A stretch of DNA of 34,699 nucleotides. It comes from an uncultured Sphingomonadales bacterium (GTDB lineage Bacteria > Pseudomonadota > Alphaproteobacteria > Sphingomonadales > Sphingomonadaceae). Of the stretch, positions 1-8,588 are shown piece after piece. The position numbers and the translations under genes are program-made. The notes below the pieces were generated by a model, which saw only the letters and a program-made list of their open reading frames with translations, did not search any database and was not told the origin of the DNA. Where the stretch lies: NCBI GenBank assembly GCA_903848655.1, contig CAINGT010000048.1, forward strand, positions 1 through 34,699, given 5' to 3'. Each line of letters starts with the position of its first letter. The first letter of the stretch is position 1.

Positions 1-363
<363 letters not shown>

Positions 364-466
364 TTGTCATAGCTCCATGCAGAACCAGAACTCTCGCACT
401 GGCAATCCACACAAAACCAAACTTCAGGAGCCGATACCTGCATTTCAAACGTATTTGGATACGAAG

Positions 467-496
467 AACATACAAACAACGGCCTATTACTGTCAA
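467..496 (-). promoter_or_regulatory. Possible second rRNA promoter (P2) or leader sequence
   Basis: The minus strand carries a perfect TTGACA at 491-496 and TATGTT at 467-472 with an 18-nt spacer, about 100 nt upstream of the 16S 5' end. Tandem P1/P2 promoters are common in rRNA operons, but the boxA-like element lies upstream of this site, so a transcript starting here would lack it. The site could equally be part of the processed leader. Confidence 0.3.
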
Positions 497-559
497 TCCG
501 AGCCCAAAGACCCCGGATAACAGGCTCCGTCGCCCGCATGTCCCTTCATCTGTCAACAA

Positions 560-571
560 TGTCAAAGAACC
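560..571 (-). promoter_or_regulatory. boxA-like antitermination element in the rRNA leader
   Basis: The minus strand reads GGTTCTTTGACATTG here, close to the boxA consensus (GCTCTTTAACA) that recruits NusB/S10 antitermination complexes to rRNA transcripts. It lies about 200 nt upstream of the mature 16S 5' end and downstream of the promoter at 698-726, the expected place. The assignment is by motif and position only. Confidence 0.5.
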
Positions 572-697
572 ACCGACACAATGAAGCGGGCAACCGTCCA
601 TCCCCGTCTTTTCGCGAGGAGGCGATTGTCCGTCTATGTTGGCGACCGAGCGGGGCAAGAACCGGAGAAAACCAACCCTGCCGCTGCGGTGGAGTGG

Positions 698-726
698 CCT
701 ATATGGACGGTTCGCCAGACGGTCAA
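698..726 (-). promoter_or_regulatory. rRNA operon promoter (sigma70-type)
   Basis: On the minus strand TTGACC (721-726) and TATAGG (698-703) are separated by exactly 17 nt, a near-consensus housekeeping promoter pointing at the 16S gene. Transcription would start near 690 and give a leader of about 330 nt before the mature 16S 5' end. An AT-rich stretch directly upstream (727-745, with tracts of A and T) could serve as an UP element. A weaker second candidate, TTGACA (491-496) with TATGTT (467-472) at 18 nt spacing, lies closer to the 16S gene. The rest of the gene-free stretch 364-837 is leader and spacer, in which I see no other gene. Confidence 0.65.
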
Positions 727-837
727 CGATAAATTGCAATTTTCTTTCAGTCGGCGGAAAAGTCCTTGGAAATTAGGGGTTTTCCACCAAACCAAAGCCA
801 AAATATGCGCCATTTGCGACACGGGTGGGCGAATCCT

Positions 838-1572
838 TCAGGCTGCGCACAAGGCGCGAACTTCGCCGCCTGCGATTCTCACCCCCAGCGGGCAACGCGC
901 GCGAATGACCGCGCCAAACTGAACCTCTTCATGATGGGCGATGCCTGCCGGCTCATCCGCGCTGTGCGCCCCTGCAAACCAGCGTCGCGGGGCCGCGCGA
1001 AAACCGAAGCCGATGGCGACATCGGCAAGCTGGTCAGCCCGCGCGCGCACGCGATAATGCGCGGCGTGCCGCCGCCATGATCCGGGCTGATAGTCGCCGA
1101 CGAGGCCAGTGGCACGATCCTGCGCGCTCGCCAGCGCGACCCGCCACGTGATCGCGCCTTGCGGCCCGGCGGGGCCAAACAAGCCCGGAGCATGACCCAA
1201 TGCCACCACGTCCGCCCCGACTTGCGGATCGCCGAGCGCCAACCGGTCGCGCGTGAAATCAATTGTGAACGCGCGCGGGGTCGCATTGCGCAGCACGAGT
1301 TCGTACACCAGATCAAAAGTGTGGCGCCCATCGGGCAGCCGCCCGAGATCGCGGACATAGAGCACACCGCGCGGATTGTCGCCATTGCCACCCGGCGGGG
1401 GCGGCGGGGGCGGGGGCCCGGACAGCCAATGCAAACCTGCCACCGCGAGCGCAATCGTGGCGATCACCGCCAGTGCACCCAGCGCCGTACTCACGCGGGT
1501 CAACGCGCCCGCTGCCGCGACCAGAAAGTCGCGCAGCGCCGCGTGTCGCGCGCGTTTGGCTTTCCCGCCCAA
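838..1572 (-). CDS. Membrane-anchored protein of unknown function with a polyproline linker
   Basis: I do not recognise this family. From the TTG at 1572 the protein has 244 residues. It has a basic N-terminus (many Lys/Arg in residues 1-15), one hydrophobic segment at about 28-50 that should act as a membrane anchor, eight consecutive prolines at 53-60, a Gly/Asn-rich linker, and a C-terminal domain of about 170 residues with alternating hydrophobic and polar residues suggesting beta structure, probably periplasmic. It begins 6 nt after the stop of the DAHP synthase gene, so it is probably co-transcribed with it. The start is uncertain: no ATG precedes the hydrophobic segment, and a GTG at 1494 (residue 27) is an alternative that would leave a signal-anchor. 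The C-terminus has scattered cysteines but no recognisable catalytic motif. It is the last gene before the rRNA operon. Confidence 0.7.
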   Translation of the reverse strand: MGGKAKRARHAALRDFLVAAAGALTRVSTALGALAVIATIALAVAGLHWLSGPPPPPPPPGGNGDNPRGVLYVRDLGRLPDGRHTFDLVYELVLRNATPRAFTIDFTRDRLALGDPQVGADVVALGHAPGLFGPAGPQGAITWRVALASAQDRATGLVGDYQPGSWRRHAAHYRVRARADQLADVAIGFGFRAAPRRWFAGAHSADEPAGIAHHEEVQFGAVIRARCPLGVRIAGGEVRALCAA

Positions 1573-1578
1573 CGCCGG

Positions 1579-2952
1579 TCAGGCCGCCTGAGCTTTTTGC
1601 CCGGCGCGTTCGAGATTGATCGCTTCGGCCAGCAAGAACGCCAGTTCGAGCGATTGCGCGGCATTGAGCCGGGGATCGCAATGCGTGTGATACCGATCTG
1701 CCAGCGCCGCTTCGCTGATTGCCACCGCGCCGCCAGTGCATTCGGTGACATCGCGCCCGGTCATTTCGATGTGAATGCCGCCGGCATGGGTGCCTTCTGC
1801 CCGATGCACCGCAAAGAAGCCTTCGACTTCGCGCAAGATGCGGTCGAACGGGCGGGTCTTGTAGCCGTTGTCGGCCTTGACCACGTTGCCGTGCATCGGA
1901 TCGCACGACCACACCACCGGATGGCCTTCGCGCGTGACCGCGCGCAGCAGGGGTGGCAGGCCGGATTCGATCTGGTCATAACCAAACCGGCTAATCAGCG
2001 TGATCCGCCCCGCTTCGCGCGCGGGATTAAGCGTGTCGAGCAAGCGCAGCAGCACATCGGTGCCAAGGCTCGGCCCGCATTTAACGCCAATCGGATTATC
2101 CACCCCGCGCAGGAATTCGACATGCGCCGATCCTTCGAACCGCGTGCGATCCCCGATCCACAGCATATGCGCGCTGGTATCGTACCATTTTCCAGTAAGC
2201 GAATCCTGCCGCGTCATCGCTTCTTCATATTGCAGCAGCAGCGCTTCGTGGCTGGTGTAAAAGCTGGTGCCCTGCAATTGCGGCACGGTCGCGGGATTGA
2301 CCCCGCAAGCCTGCATGAAGTCGAGCGCTTCGCCGATCTTGTCGGCCATTTCGGCGAATTTTGCCGCCCACGGGCTTTTGCCGATATGATCGAGCGTCCA
2401 CTGGTGGACCTGGCGCAAATTGGCATAACCGCCGGTGGCAAAAGCGCGCAACAGATTGAGCGTGGCCGCCGCCTGCGAATAGGCGCGCAGCATCCGGTCC
2501 GGATCGGGATTGCGCGATTCGGGAGTGAATTCGATGCCGTTGATATTGTCGCCAAGATAGCTGGGCAGCGCGACATTGCCTTGCACTTCCATCGCGGACG
2601 AGCGCGGCTTGGCAAATTGCCCCGCCATGCGCCCGACTTTGATCACCGGCTGCTTGCTGGCAAATGTCAGGATCACCGCCATCTGCAACAGCACGCGGAA
2701 GGTGTCGCGGATATTGTTGGGGTGGAATTCGGCAAAGCTTTCCGCGCAATCGCCGCCCTGGAGCACGAACCCGCGCCCCGCCGCAACTTCAGCCAGATCA
2801 GCCTTGAGCGCGCGCGCTTCGCCCGCGAAGACCAGCGGTGGAAAGCTGGTAAGCGTGGTTTCAACCGCGCGCAGCTTGTCTGCATCGGGGTAAACCGGCA
2901 AATGCCGCGCTTCGTGCCCGCGCCAGCTATCTGCATTCCAGTTGCTTGCCAC
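1579..2952 (-). CDS. aroG: Class II 3-deoxy-7-phosphoheptulonate (DAHP) synthase
   Basis: Catalyses condensation of phosphoenolpyruvate and erythrose 4-phosphate to DAHP, the first step of the shikimate pathway, in the cytoplasm. The 457-residue product matches the plant-like/class II family in length and motifs: QGGDCAESF with the metal-ligand Cys69, [13 protein letters not shown] for phosphate binding, [14 protein letters not shown] (metal His), [18 protein letters not shown] (metal Glu) and THCDPRLN (metal Asp). All four expected metal ligands are present. I chose the GTG at 2952 because the family N-terminus (NWNADSWR) begins just after it; upstream reading-frame sequence has no homology and overlaps the protease gene. 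AGGGA lies directly upstream. A second GTG five codons earlier is possible. It follows the M16 protease gene by 77 nt and precedes the small membrane protein by 6 nt. The symbol aroG is by function; class II enzymes are named variably. Confidence 0.95.
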   Translation of the reverse strand: MASNWNADSWRGHEARHLPVYPDADKLRAVETTLTSFPPLVFAGEARALKADLAEVAAGRGFVLQGGDCAESFAEFHPNNIRDTFRVLLQMAVILTFASKQPVIKVGRMAGQFAKPRSSAMEVQGNVALPSYLGDNINGIEFTPESRNPDPDRMLRAYSQAAATLNLLRAFATGGYANLRQVHQWTLDHIGKSPWAAKFAEMADKIGEALDFMQACGVNPATVPQLQGTSFYTSHEALLLQYEEAMTRQDSLTGKWYDTSAHMLWIGDRTRFEGSAHVEFLRGVDNPIGVKCGPSLGTDVLLRLLDTLNPAREAGRITLISRFGYDQIESGLPPLLRAVTREGHPVVWSCDPMHGNVVKADNGYKTRPFDRILREVEGFFAVHRAEGTHAGGIHIEMTGRDVTECTGGAVAISEAALADRYHTHCDPRLNAAQSLELAFLLAEAINLERAGQKAQAA

Positions 2953-3029
2953 TGTCCCTAGTCCCACATTTGCGCCATTTGTCCGCGCGAGATAGGCGCG
3001 CCGGGCCGAAAATGCAAAGGCCGCGTCGG

Positions 3030-5882
3030 TCACTTCTGTGCGGGAACGATTTGCAGTTTCCAACTGGTATCGGGTTTCAGATAGCGGCGCGCCAGATCCT
3101 GCATCGCCTGCGGCGTGGTCTGCGACGAATCGTTGAGGATCGTGCCGAGATCGGCAAATTTGCGCGGGTCGAGCGCGCCGCCCTGCAACTGGTCGAGGTA
3201 AAACCCGTTGCCGGTCGAAAGGCGGGTGATCCACTGCTTCATCGGTTCGGTTACGCGCGCGATTTCATCGGCGCTGGGCGGCGCGGCGGCCAGATCGGTG
3301 GCGATAGTCTGCGCGGCGGCGAAAAACGCCGGCAGATCGCGCGGGCGCAATTGCGTCGTCGCCGCGACATAGCCGCCCGAGGCAAGGTCGCGCGGCCATG
3401 ACGAACTGACTTGCGGGGCATAGCTCGCGCCGATCTTTTCGCGCATTTCGTCAAACAGGCGGTTTTGGAAAATCTGCGCGAGCAGATCGAGTTGGCGCGC
3501 CTCGCGCACGCCTGCGCGTCCGCCACCGGTCGGCCAAGCCACCAGCGCCGCCGCTGTATCGCGATCCCCCCGGTGGGTCAGTTCAAACGGCGTAGCATTC
3601 GGCGCGGGCAAGTGCGGTGCCAGCACGCCCGGCACCGGGGCCTCGCGCACAGGCAGCGCGCCGAAACTGCGCGCGAGCGCGGCGATTGCATCATCGCGGT
3701 TAAAATCGCCGAACAGATCGACCTCGATCGGCCCCTGACGCAGTAGCGGTTCCCATACTCGGCGAAATCCGGCGGGGGTGGCTTTGGCCAGATCATCCGG
3801 CGTGGGCTGGGCAAAGCGCGGATCGCGATCCCGGATCAGCCATGGCAGATCGCGTTGCAGCACTTTCATTGGTGACGAATTGGTGCTGGCATAGCCCAAC
3901 CGCGCGGCTGCGAGCGCGCGCAGCACCGGGCGACCATCCCAACGTGGCCGCGCCAGCTTCGCCGCAAACAGATAGAGCTGATCCGCCATATCCGCCGGAC
4001 GGGTATCGGCGAAAAATCCGAATGTCGTATCGCCGATATCGAAATCGAGGCTCAGCTTGCGCCCGGTCGCCAAGCGGTCAAGGTCTTCGCGGCCATGGTC
4101 GCCAAACCCGCTGTCCATCAGCGCCATTTGGCCGAGCGGGGCATAGACCGCATCGGCGGGGTTGATGGCCGCAAACCCGCCGCCGAACCGCACGCGCGCG
4201 ATAATCCGGCCCGGTTCGTGATCGGTCGGCCACAGCAGCACTTTGACCCCGTTCGACAGCGTGAGCCGCTCGATTGCCAGCATCCCGGTTGGCGCGGCTT
4301 CGGTCACCGTTGCCGGGGTACCAAGCGCGGGCAGATCGGCAAATGTCAACTGCGCGGGCGCGAGCCGGCTGCCCGCAGCGGCATCGACCGGAGCCAGCAG
4401 CGCGGCGCGCACATCACCAGCAGTGGCATCGCTGGCGCGCGCGGCGATCAGTACGCCGCGTTGCACCGTGCCCGCAAACAGCGCGCGTGTATGCGCCAGC
4501 ACTGCCTGCGGGGTAAACAGCGGGATCGTCGCCTTGAAAATGCCATAGACGGTGGCAGGGTCGGCCACGGTTTCGCGGATATCGACCGCTTCAGCGATAT
4601 CGTCGGCCAGCTTTGACCCGGATTCGGTTTCCTGCGTTTCCACCGGCACTTTGTAACTGATGTCGAATTCGGCGACTTCGCGCGCAATTTCTTCGGTGCT
4701 TGGCGCAGTGGCGAGCGCATCGGCGATCACCGCGCGCACATCGCGCACCGCGCTTTGCCAGTCATCGCCCAGCGGGGTGACGCTGATTAACGTGGCATCG
4801 GCAGAACGGCTGATGCGGGCCTGATCGACCGACCCGGCGAGAAAGCTGGCGTCGCCGCGCGCGCGCGCCTCGATCCGGCGGTTGATCAGCGCGAGCGCCA
4901 GCCGGTCGATAATATTACCTTGGTTATAGGCGATGGAATCGTTGACTTTGTGCCAAGCGCGCAAAATCGCGCTGTTAAACGTGCGCGGCAGATCGGGCGC
5001 GACGATAACCGCGGTTTCCCCCACCAGACCGCCACCGGGCGGCGGCTGGGGCGCGCCGAAATCGGGCTGCGGTGGCGCTTTGCCCGCCGCGCGCCACGGG
5101 CCGAACCATGTCGTAATCTGCCCGATCAGCATGGCGGGATCGGCATCGCCGACCACCACGATCACGCTGTTATCGGGGCGGTACCACATATCGTGAAACG
5201 CCTTGATGCTGGCCGCGCTGGCCGCTTCGAGCGTGGCGACGGTGCCGATCGGCGCGCGGTTGGCCAGCGGCTGCCCGGCAAAAAACGTCGCGCGGGTGGC
5301 CTCGACCACGCGGGCCTCTGGTCCTTCGCGCTCGCGCATTTCGGCCAGCACGATCGGCACTTCGGTGCGCACGCCTTGCGGCGTGAAGATCGGCGCGGTG
5401 ATCATGCCTGACAGCAGCTTGAACGTTTCGGTGATCGTGGCGGGCGAGGCATTGGGCAGATCGAGCTTGTACGTCGTCTGCGTCGGGCTGGTTTCGGCAT
5501 TGGTGTCGCTGCCGAATGTCGCGCCGAGCTTTTGCCAAGTCGGGATCGCTTCGCCCGATTTGAGGTATTTTGAATCGCGAAACGACAAATGTTCGATCAG
5601 ATGGGCATAGCCGCGCTGCGCATCGGTTTCATACAACGAGCCAACATCGGCGATAAAGCGGATCGACACTTGCCCCGGAGGCACCCCGTTGCGGCGCACC
5701 GCATAACGCAAGCCGTTGGGCAAGACCCCGAATGTCCATTGCGGATCGCGCGGAACGTCAGACGCGGCATAAAGCCAGTCTGACGCCGGGCCTGCCAGCG
5801 CCGGAGCCGACGCAAACGCGGCTCCGATCAGAATTGAAACACCAAGACCGAAGCGCACGATGCGCCGCTGCACAGACACCAT
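3030..5882 (-). CDS. Periplasmic M16 family zinc metallopeptidase
   Basis: An insulinase/pitrilysin-family protease of 950 residues. A signal peptide covers residues 1-30 (basic start, hydrophobic core, cleavage after APALA), so it should act in the periplasm. The inverted zinc motif HLIEH is at 94-98, followed after 75 residues by Glu174, giving the M16 pattern HxxEH-X75-E with catalytic Glu97. The length fits the usual four-module M16 architecture (catalytic N-half, inactive C-half). The second half contains a typical M16 C-domain with no HxxEH. I chose the ATG at 5882 because the signal peptide starts there; the frame stays open upstream but runs into the FKBP gene. It lies 46 nt after the FKBP stop and 77 nt before the DAHP synthase start, all on the same strand. 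Substrates are unknown; such proteases usually degrade short peptides. Confidence 0.93.
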   Translation of the reverse strand: MVSVQRRIVRFGLGVSILIGAAFASAPALAGPASDWLYAASDVPRDPQWTFGVLPNGLRYAVRRNGVPPGQVSIRFIADVGSLYETDAQRGYAHLIEHLSFRDSKYLKSGEAIPTWQKLGATFGSDTNAETSPTQTTYKLDLPNASPATITETFKLLSGMITAPIFTPQGVRTEVPIVLAEMREREGPEARVVEATRATFFAGQPLANRAPIGTVATLEAASAASIKAFHDMWYRPDNSVIVVVGDADPAMLIGQITTWFGPWRAAGKAPPQPDFGAPQPPPGGGLVGETAVIVAPDLPRTFNSAILRAWHKVNDSIAYNQGNIIDRLALALINRRIEARARGDASFLAGSVDQARISRSADATLISVTPLGDDWQSAVRDVRAVIADALATAPSTEEIAREVAEFDISYKVPVETQETESGSKLADDIAEAVDIRETVADPATVYGIFKATIPLFTPQAVLAHTRALFAGTVQRGVLIAARASDATAGDVRAALLAPVDAAAGSRLAPAQLTFADLPALGTPATVTEAAPTGMLAIERLTLSNGVKVLLWPTDHEPGRIIARVRFGGGFAAINPADAVYAPLGQMALMDSGFGDHGREDLDRLATGRKLSLDFDIGDTTFGFFADTRPADMADQLYLFAAKLARPRWDGRPVLRALAAARLGYASTNSSPMKVLQRDLPWLIRDRDPRFAQPTPDDLAKATPAGFRRVWEPLLRQGPIEVDLFGDFNRDDAIAALARSFGALPVREAPVPGVLAPHLPAPNATPFELTHRGDRDTAAALVAWPTGGGRAGVREARQLDLLAQIFQNRLFDEMREKIGASYAPQVSSSWPRDLASGGYVAATTQLRPRDLPAFFAAAQTIATDLAAAPPSADEIARVTEPMKQWITRLSTGNGFYLDQLQGGALDPRKFADLGTILNDSSQTTPQAMQDLARRYLKPDTSWKLQIVPAQK

Positions 5883-5928
5883 GCACCGGGTTATACGCGG
5901 CCTGATACTGAAGGGCCAGTGAATGCGT

Positions 5929-6477
5929 TTAAGGCGTCGGTGAATTTGTCGTGGCGGGGCCTTGCGCTTTGTGCATCGCTTCGATTTCGGCGGAAGTTTT
6001 GGAATCGAGCAATTCGATCTGGAACACCAGATCGGCATTGGACGGGATATCCCTGCCCGCACCCGCCGCACCATAGCCAAGCGCGGCAGGCACACAGAGC
6101 CGATAGACGCTACCGCGCGGCATCAGTTGCAGCCCTTCGGCAAAACCGGGGATGACCGCATCAAGCCCGAGCGGCGCACCCGGATTCTGGTCGAACACCT
6201 GCCCGCTGCTGGCCAGATACCCGATATAGCCGATCAGCACGAAATCGGTCTTGCCCGGACGCGGGCCACTGCCATCGCGCAGCACGCTGTAACCCAGCCC
6301 CGATGCGGTGCGCATCGAACAGTCGCGCATGGCGGCGGCAACCACCGGCTGCAGCGGCAGCGGGATGATCGCAGGGGCTGGCGCTGTGACGGCAAGCCCG
6401 GTGCCGGGGGCGGACAGCATCAGGGCGGCAAAGGCGGCGGCGATTCGGTGGGCGGCTGAAGTCATTCCGGGGTCCAT
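5929..6477 (-). CDS. Secreted FKBP-type peptidyl-prolyl cis-trans isomerase
   Basis: Product of 182 residues with an N-terminal hydrophobic export signal (about residues 5-30) followed by an FKBP domain. Visible family features are DFVLIGYIGYLASSGQVFDQ, AVIPGFAEGLQLMPRGSVYR, the PAALGYGAAG loop and the final strand DLVFQIELLD. It should speed proline isomerisation during folding of periplasmic proteins. Two starts are possible, ATG at 6477 and ATG at 6465; neither has a strong Shine-Dalgarno sequence and both give a signal peptide. The gene is divergent from nfuA (103 nt between starts) and leads a leftward cluster with the M16 protease (46 nt gap). A second FKBP is encoded at 30055-30612, but that one is membrane-anchored. 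Confidence 0.92.
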   Translation of the reverse strand: MDPGMTSAAHRIAAAFAALMLSAPGTGLAVTAPAPAIIPLPLQPVVAAAMRDCSMRTASGLGYSVLRDGSGPRPGKTDFVLIGYIGYLASSGQVFDQNPGAPLGLDAVIPGFAEGLQLMPRGSVYRLCVPAALGYGAAGAGRDIPSNADLVFQIELLDSKTSAEIEAMHKAQGPATTNSPTP

Positions 6478-6545
6478 ACGCCGCACCACGCCGTCCCGCC
6501 AGCGCCCAAACGGCACAATCGGCCAATTTGCGCCCTCCAAGCCCC

Positions 6546-6574
6546 TTGACCGCGGGCCACGCTGACTTACATTC
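6546..6574 (+). promoter_or_regulatory. Candidate nfuA promoter
   Basis: TTGACC (6546-6551) and ACATTC (6569-6574) are spaced 17 nt apart upstream of nfuA. The -10 match is weak. If used, transcription would begin at or near the ATG at 6581, giving a leaderless or nearly leaderless mRNA; the only purine-rich sequence (AAGG) is just 1 nt upstream of the ATG, too close to work as a ribosome binding site. Confidence 0.35.
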
Positions 6575-6580
6575 CAAGGC

Positions 6581-7156
6581 ATGTTTATTGAAACCGAAAC
6601 GACGCCCAACCCGGCAACGCTGAAATTCCTGCCCGGCGAAGTGGTCATGGCCACTGGCACGCGCGAATTCACGTCGTCCGAAGCCGCAGCCGCTTCGCCG
6701 CTGGCCGAAGCGCTGTTTGCCCTCGGCGATGTGACGGGCGTGCTGTTCGGGCGCGATTTCGTGGCGGTAACACTTGCGCCGGGCGTGGCCTGGAGCGATG
6801 CCAAGCCGCAAGCGCTCGCAGTGCTGCTCGATCACTTCGCCACGCAGACGCCGTTGTTTGCCCCAGGGGTTGCAGCGTTCGCTGTACCCGGCGACGACGA
6901 TGATGGTCTGGCCGACGATCCCGCTGATGCCGATGTAATCGACCAGATCAAGGATCTGATCGAAACGCGGGTGCGCCCGGCTGTCGCCAACGACGGCGGC
7001 GATATCACCTATCGCGGGTTTCGCGACGGGGTGGTCTATTTGCGGATGCAGGGCGCGTGTTCGGGCTGCCCGTCATCGACCGCCACGCTCAAACACGGCA
7101 TCGAATCGCTGCTCAAACATTACGTGCCCGAAGTCAGCGAAGTGCGCGCGGCCTGA
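6581..7156 (+). CDS. nfuA: NfuA-type iron-sulfur cluster scaffold/carrier protein
   Basis: A 191-residue protein with an N-terminal Nfu_N domain (about 1-88, starting MFIETETTPNPATLKFLPG) and a C-terminal NifU-like domain (about 110-185) carrying the cluster-binding CxxC: Cys160 and Cys163 in GACSGCPSS. It receives Fe-S clusters from the assembly machinery and delivers them to apo-proteins. A short acidic linker (DDDDGLADDPADAD) separates the domains. This two-domain form is the usual alphaproteobacterial and mitochondrial NFU1 architecture. It heads a rightward series that includes the Fe-S enzyme MiaB and the regulator Fur. tsaB follows at once: the stop codon is at 7154-7156 and the downstream ATG is at 7172. 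Confidence 0.96.
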   Translation: MFIETETTPNPATLKFLPGEVVMATGTREFTSSEAAAASPLAEALFALGDVTGVLFGRDFVAVTLAPGVAWSDAKPQALAVLLDHFATQTPLFAPGVAAFAVPGDDDDGLADDPADADVIDQIKDLIETRVRPAVANDGGDITYRGFRDGVVYLRMQGACSGCPSSTATLKHGIESLLKHYVPEVSEVRAA

Positions 7157-7171
7157 TTGACGGCGGCGGCA

Positions 7172-7798
7172 ATGCCACTGTTGGTCATCGATTGCGCCAC
7201 CGAAGCCGCGTCAGTCGCGCTGTTCGCCGGTGACCGGCTCATCAGCGGTGACCATGCGATCTTGGGCCGGGGCCATGCCGAACGGCTGGTGCCGATGATC
7301 GCAGCGCTGCCCGGTCACGGGCGCGCCGAACGGATCATGGTCAATCTGGGTCCGGGCAGCTTTACCGGGATTCGCGTCGGCCTTGCCGCTGCGCGCGCGC
7401 TCGCCCTGGTGTGGGGGGCAGACCTTGGCGGCTATGGGTCGCTCGATCTGGTTGCGGCGATGGCGCGCGCAACGCTCGGTGAAACGCCCGTCGATGTGGT
7501 GATGACCGGCGGCCATGGCGAATGGTTTTTTCAGCCGTTCGGCGCGGACGGCGCGGCACTGGCCGACGTAGCATCGCTGGCACCCGCTGCGGTGATCGCG
7601 CGCGCGGTGGCTGCGGTGGTGGCTGGCAGCGCAGCCGAACACGTCGCCGCGAACACTGGCGCTCAGGCGCTGCCGATCCGGCCCGATGCACGCGCCTTTG
7701 CGCTGCTGCCCCAATCCGCGTGGTGTGCAGCGGCAATCCCGGCTTATGGTCGCGCGCCCGATGCGCGGTTGCCGCATCACCCCGCCCCGCTGGTCTAG
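7172..7798 (+). CDS. tsaB: tRNA threonylcarbamoyladenosine biosynthesis protein TsaB
   Basis: A 208-residue member of the ASKHA-fold TsaB/YeaZ family. It supports TsaD in transferring the threonylcarbamoyl group to A37 of ANN-decoding tRNAs. Family marks are the start MPLLVIDCATEAASVALF, the GRGHAERLVPMI segment and NLGPGSFTGIRVGLAAARAL. I chose the ATG at 7172 because it gives the canonical N-terminus; a TTG at 7157, directly after the nfuA stop, would add five residues. Its UAG stop codon (7796-7798) lies inside the left edge of an intergenic repeat (TCTAGAGC). rimI follows, a classical tsaB-rimI pairing. Confidence 0.95.
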   Translation: MPLLVIDCATEAASVALFAGDRLISGDHAILGRGHAERLVPMIAALPGHGRAERIMVNLGPGSFTGIRVGLAAARALALVWGADLGGYGSLDLVAAMARATLGETPVDVVMTGGHGEWFFQPFGADGAALADVASLAPAAVIARAVAAVVAGSAAEHVAANTGAQALPIRPDARAFALLPQSAWCAAAIPAYGRAPDARLPHHPAPLV

Positions 7799-7898
7799 AG
7801 CGTGATGCGAAAAAGTGGGAACCGGTTTTTCGCAATAAATCATGCGAAAACAAAGACTCTAGAGCGGAATGCGATTCAATCTAATCGCATTCCGCTCT
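7794..7898. repeat. Palindromic intergenic repeat between tsaB and rimI
   Basis: The segment starts TCTAGAGCGTGATGCGAAAAA, contains internal complementary stretches (GCGAAAAA with TTTTTCGC), repeats CTCTAGAGCG, and ends in a perfect 16-bp inverted repeat (7861-7876 against 7883-7898, 6-nt loop). It resembles a repeat I know from intergenic regions of many alphaproteobacteria. Such elements form strong hairpins in DNA or RNA and may influence mRNA decay or termination. Here it supplies the tsaB stop codon and the upstream in-frame ATG of rimI. Confidence 0.8.
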
Positions 7899-7916
7899 GA
7901 CGCACCGGGATCGCGC

Positions 7917-8414
7917 GTGCCTTCGCCACTCGACGCGGTTGACCACATCATGGGGGTGATGGTCGCAGCATTTCCACCCGAATTCGGCGAAGCGTGGAAC
8001 CGCCGCCAGGTCAGCGATGCGCTGCTGCTGACCAGCACGCATTATGGCTTGATTACGCCCGATGGCCGCATCGACGCTTGGGCCAATGCGCCGGTTGCCG
8101 GATTTTACCTGTCGCGCAGCGTGCTCGATGAAGAAGAACTGTTGCTGTTTGCCATCGCACCCGAATGGCGGCGGCGCGGGCTGGGCCACCGGCTGCTGGG
8201 CGAATTCATCGCCAACGCGCAAGCGCGGGGCATCATACGGTTGTTTCTGGAAATGCGCCGCGATAATCCGGCCGGGATACTCTATGCTGCACACGATTTT
8301 CATCCTGTCGGCATCCGGCCCGGCTATTACCGCACGGCGAACGGCGAACGGATCGATGCGATTACACAGGAATATCTGATCACAGCGGCCAGCGAAAACG
8401 TTACCTCTGCCTAA
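7917..8414 (+). CDS. rimI: GNAT N-acetyltransferase, probable ribosomal protein S18 alanine acetyltransferase RimI
   Basis: A GNAT-fold acetyltransferase of 165 residues from the GTG at 7917. The acetyl-CoA loop is seen in FAIAPEWRRRGLGHRLLGEF (the R-x-x-G-x-G type pattern), preceded by the expected beta-4 strand, and the C-terminus has DFHPVGIRPGYYR, typical of RimI. RimI acetylates the N-terminus of S18, and its pairing with tsaB supports the assignment. An ATG at 7869 in the same frame would add 16 residues, but those codons lie within the 16-bp palindrome of the intergenic repeat, so I prefer the GTG, preceded by GGA. The true start is undecided. Substrate specificity cannot be read from the sequence. 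Confidence 0.85.
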   Translation: MPSPLDAVDHIMGVMVAAFPPEFGEAWNRRQVSDALLLTSTHYGLITPDGRIDAWANAPVAGFYLSRSVLDEEELLLFAIAPEWRRRGLGHRLLGEFIANAQARGIIRLFLEMRRDNPAGILYAAHDFHPVGIRPGYYRTANGERIDAITQEYLITAASENVTSA

Positions 8415-8449
8415 ACAGTAATGCTTTTTTGTGATAACGACACAATCAC

Positions 8450-8494
8450 TTGTTGTAGGAATCAAACTAATCCCTATATACCCTGAAATCAGGG
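8450..8494 (+). promoter_or_regulatory. Candidate mucR promoter and operator-like palindrome
   Basis: In the AT-rich spacer between rimI and mucR, TTGTTG (8450-8455) and CTATAT (8474-8479) are spaced 18 nt apart. Just downstream is a perfect inverted repeat, CCCTGA-AA-TCAGGG (8481-8494), over the likely start site. MucR/Ros proteins commonly repress their own genes by binding AT-rich sites, so autoregulation here is plausible but not shown. Confidence 0.4.
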
Positions 8495-8588
8495 CTGGTT
8501 CTTAACTGCCGCAGTCACGATTTCGGCGGAATGAGGTTCCGGATAATCCCGATACGAATAATCACACAAGTTGGAAGGCCGGTTTGCC

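Noticed and set aside
1385..1420. C/G-run resembling a simple repeat or phase-variable tract
   Set aside because: The bases are CCG/CCC-type codons for the polyproline linker with interruptions; no perfect homopolymer long enough for slippage.
1159..2961. A 600-codon plus-strand open frame opposite the DAHP synthase gene
   Set aside because: The minus strand encodes all class II DAHP synthase motifs; the plus-strand product has no recognisable features.
2953..3234. A longer DAHP synthase N-terminus
   Set aside because: It would overlap the 3' end of the M16 protease gene and adds sequence without homology to the family.
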